This document shows, piece after piece, positions 62,208 through 64,000 of a DNA stretch of 64,000 nucleotides. The stretch is from positions 1,302,001-1,366,000 of the forward strand of contig NZ_JAUHQA010000001.1 of NCBI RefSeq assembly GCF_030418295.1, read 5' to 3'. The stretch comes from Demequina muriae. GTDB lineage: Bacteria; Actinomycetota; Actinomycetes; Actinomycetales; Demequinaceae. Both the position numbers and the translations under genes were made by a program. Under the pieces are notes generated by a model that ran no database searches, was not told the origin of the DNA, and saw nothing but the letters and a program-made list of their open reading frames with translations. How positions within the stretch are numbered: the stretch's first letter is position 1; every line of letters starts with the position of its first letter.

Positions 62208-63673
62208 AGGTCCCCCTCTGCGTCGAGCTGAATCGCCTTCTCCATGATCGAGCGCGCGATCGGGGCCGCGACCGATCCGCCGGTGGCGCCGGAACCCGTC
62301 TCGCCGCCCTCCTCGACGATGACCGCGATGGCGATCACCGGATCGTCGGCAGGCGCGAAGGACACGAACCATGCGTGGGGAGGCGTGTCCTGGCCGGTCT
62401 GTGCGGTGCCGGTCTTGCCCGCGACCTCGACGCCGTCGATGCGCGCCGCGCGGCCGGTGCCGTCAGCCACCGCGCCCACCATCATCTGCGTGAGGTCGGA
62501 GGCGTCCTCCGGGCTCATGGACTGGCGGTACTCCTCGGGCTCGGTCTGCGACACCACCGTGAGATCCGAGGCGCGTACGGTGTCGACGAGGTAGGGCTTC
62601 ATGAGCACACCGTCGTTGGCGATCGCGGAGGCGACCATCGCCATCTGGAGCGGCGTGGCCCGCACGTCGAACTGGCCGAGCGCGCTCATCGCGGTCTCGG
62701 ACTCGTTGGGCGACTCGGGCAGGCCCGATGCGGTGACCGGCAGCGGCATCTCGAGCGGCTCGTCCCACCCGAAGTCGCGCGCCTTGCGCTCGAGCACGCC
62801 CCATCCGAGCGACATCCCGAGGTCGGCGAACGCCGTGTTGCAGCTGATGCGCAGCGCGTCCGCGAGCGGCAGGTACTCGTCGCCGGCGCACTCGGCATCG
62901 CCGAAGTTGCTGATGGTCCGGCTCGTGCCGGGAAGGTCCAGCTGCTGGGGCCCGTAGAGCTCGGTGTCCGGCGTGTATCCGCCCTCGAGCGCCGCGGCCG
63001 CCACCAGCAGCTTGAACGTGGACCCCGGCGGGTAGGTGTCGCCCGCGATCGCGCGGTTGATGAGCGGTCCGTCCTCCTGCGCCAGCAGCTCGGCATAGTT
63101 TGCGTTGACGGTGGCGGTGTCGTGGCTCGCCAGCAGCTCAGGATCGTAGGTGGGGCTCGTCACCATCGCGAGCACCTCGCCCGTCGCAGGGTCGAGCGCG
63201 ACCACCGCTCCGCGCTGGTCGCCCAGCTGCTCTGCCGCGACCGCCTGGAGCTCGCCGGAGAGCGTGGTCTCGACTGAGGCGCCCTGCTGCTGCTCGCCCG
63301 CGAACAGGTTGCCCAGCCGCGTCCAGAACAGCGCGTCGGCGGATCCGTTGAGCAGCGCGTTCTCCGTCTGCTCCAGCCCGCTGCGGCCGTACACGATCGA
63401 GTAGAAGCCCGTCGCGGCCGCGTAGAGCGAACCCTGGGTGTAGCTGCGCTGGTAGTTGAAGGGGTCGTCGACGGGCTCCGACCACACCACGGCCTCGCCG
63501 TCCACGACGATGGGGCCGCGGAAGTTGCCGTATTCGCGGTACAGCGTGCGCACGTTGCGCGGATCCTGGTTGAGGTCTTCCGCGCCGATCACCTGGATGT
63601 AGGACGCGGCGCCCATGAGGGCGAGGAACAGGACGAGGACGACGACGGACAGGCGCCGGGCTGGCTCGTTCAT
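62204..63673 (-). CDS. pbpA: Penicillin-binding protein PbpA (class B transpeptidase)
   Basis: The 489-residue product cross-links peptidoglycan. It has an N-terminal membrane anchor (SVVVLVLFLALMGAASYIQVI), a dimerisation domain, and the transpeptidase motifs S218-T-F-K221 (YPPGSTFK), S-C-N in LRISCNTAF, and K-T-G in VAGKTGTAQ. It partners the RodA/FtsW protein encoded just upstream, which overlaps its ATG by four bases (ATGA). Confidence 0.95.
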   Translation of the reverse strand: MNEPARRLSVVVLVLFLALMGAASYIQVIGAEDLNQDPRNVRTLYREYGNFRGPIVVDGEAVVWSEPVDDPFNYQRSYTQGSLYAAATGFYSIVYGRSGLEQTENALLNGSADALFWTRLGNLFAGEQQQGASVETTLSGELQAVAAEQLGDQRGAVVALDPATGEVLAMVTSPTYDPELLASHDTATVNANYAELLAQEDGPLINRAIAGDTYPPGSTFKLLVAAAALEGGYTPDTELYGPQQLDLPGTSRTISNFGDAECAGDEYLPLADALRISCNTAFADLGMSLGWGVLERKARDFGWDEPLEMPLPVTASGLPESPNESETAMSALGQFDVRATPLQMAMVASAIANDGVLMKPYLVDTVRASDLTVVSQTEPEEYRQSMSPEDASDLTQMMVGAVADGTGRAARIDGVEVAGKTGTAQTGQDTPPHAWFVSFAPADDPVIAIAVIVEEGGETGSGATGGSVAAPIARSIMEKAIQLDAEGDL

Positions 63674-64000
63674 TCGGCCACCTCCGCTGTCGTGCGACGT
63701 GCCTGGTCGGAGATGCGCAGCAGCAGGCCCACGATGATCCAGTTCGCCAGCATTGACGATCCCCCGTAGGCGAGCCAGGGCGTGGTGAGGCCGGTGAGCG
63801 GGATCACCCTCGTCACGCCGCCCACCACGATGAACACCTGCAGGGCGAGCGCGAAGCCGAGGCCGCCCGCGACGAGCTTGCCGAACCCGTCGCGGACCCC
63901 GATCGAGGTGCGGAACGCGCGCTGCACGAGGATGAGGTAGAGCGCGAGGATCGCCATGAGGCCGGTGAGCCCCATCTCCTCGCCGATCGACGCGATGATG
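63670..64000 (-). CDS. RodA/FtsW-family peptidoglycan polymerase, C-terminal part
   Basis: The frame is open to the window edge, so the start lies outside; about 110 residues are visible. They include IIASIGEEMGLTGLMAILALYLILVQRAF, then FGKLVAGGLGFALALQVFIVVGGVTRVIPLTGLTTPWLAYGGSSMLANWIIVGLLLRIS. These carry the SEDS-family signatures (GEE.G..G; G..P.TGL..P..SYGGSS, here with AYGGSS). SEDS proteins polymerise glycan strands with a class B PBP, here PbpA. The ATG at 63975 is internal. Gene order supports RodA/FtsW2 rather than the division FtsW. Confidence 0.92.
   Translation of the reverse strand, partial: IIASIGEEMGLTGLMAILALYLILVQRAFRTSIGVRDGFGKLVAGGLGFALALQVFIVVGGVTRVIPLTGLTTPWLAYGGSSMLANWIIVGLLLRISDQARRTTAEVAE

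Overview
The window is high-GC (roughly 70% by eye) actinobacterial chromosome centred on the replication origin. The gene order parB-parA-rsmG-jag-yidC-yidD-rnpA-rpmH | dnaA-dnaN-recF-dciA-gyrB-gyrA, the mutT4/DUF6049/murJ block, the rodA-pbpA-pknA-pknB operon and a C50-carotenoid-type crt cluster together point to the order Micrococcales. A Demequina- or Cellulomonas-like organism is my guess, not something the sequence proves.

Layout. 1-2 kb: the end of an MFS gene, then an AbiEi/DUF559 protein gene bracketed by near-identical inverted repeats. 1.4-13.2 kb: membrane protein, CCA-adding enzyme, Nudix hydrolase, DUF6049 protein, MurJ, a pseudokinase, a thioredoxin reductase-thioredoxin fusion, an aminotransferase and a D-Ala-D-Ala ligase-like enzyme. 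13.2-18.6 kb (minus strand): parB/parA with three parS sites, rsmG, jag, yidC, yidD, rnpA, rpmH. 18.6-29.6 kb (plus strand): dnaA, oriC, dnaN, recF, dciA, an inserted DUF4190/DUF4352-like gene, gyrB, gyrA. 29.6-42.3 kb: accessory genes lying between gyrA and the DUF3566-tRNA genes that usually follow it. These are an UMF1-type MFS transporter, a lysophospholipase-like hydrolase, a phosphodiesterase, a four-domain CoA-disulfide-reductase fusion, a LacI regulator with a sugar ABC transporter, a monooxygenase-like protein, and a Fur/PerR regulator with a catalase. 42.5-43.8 kb: DUF3566, tRNA-Ile, DLW-39, tRNA-Ala. 44-49 kb: a surface ice-binding-like protein with an LAxTG anchor, a 36-residue membrane peptide with a GGDEF-EAL enzyme, a DUF5317-like protein and a GGCT-like protein. 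49-64 kb: an alanine/lysine-rich membrane protein, cyclophilin, rhomboid, crgA, sortase E, pabA/trpG, the crt cluster, and then pknB-pknA-pbpA-rodA.

How they work together. The core is the chromosome replication, segregation and cell-wall growth hub. ParABS, DnaA/oriC, DnaN, RecF, DciA and gyrase handle the DNA. MurJ, RodA/FtsW, PbpA, PknA/B and CrgA handle peptidoglycan and division. Sortase E may anchor the LAVTG-bearing ice-binding-like protein. The crt operon should make a cyclic C50 carotenoid (CrtE, CrtB, CrtI, CrtEb, CrtYe/f). Stress functions cluster in the accessory part: catalase under a Fur-like regulator, and a persulfide-handling CoADR under what looks like a CstR-type operator.

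The most unusual signal is genome-scale rather than a gene. The 9-mer GGCCGATGC (mostly as the decamer GGCCGATGCG) occurs about 39 times on both strands, in several reading frames and between genes, far above expectation, yet is absent from the parB-oriC stretch and most of the gyrase genes. Other points worth following are the inverted-repeat-flanked AbiEi/DUF559 gene, a duplicated dciA tail flanking the gene inserted before gyrB, and a DnaA-box cluster inside an inverted repeat beside crgA. No insertion sequence, CRISPR array or prophage gene was seen. The only gene-free stretch over 300 bases is oriC.
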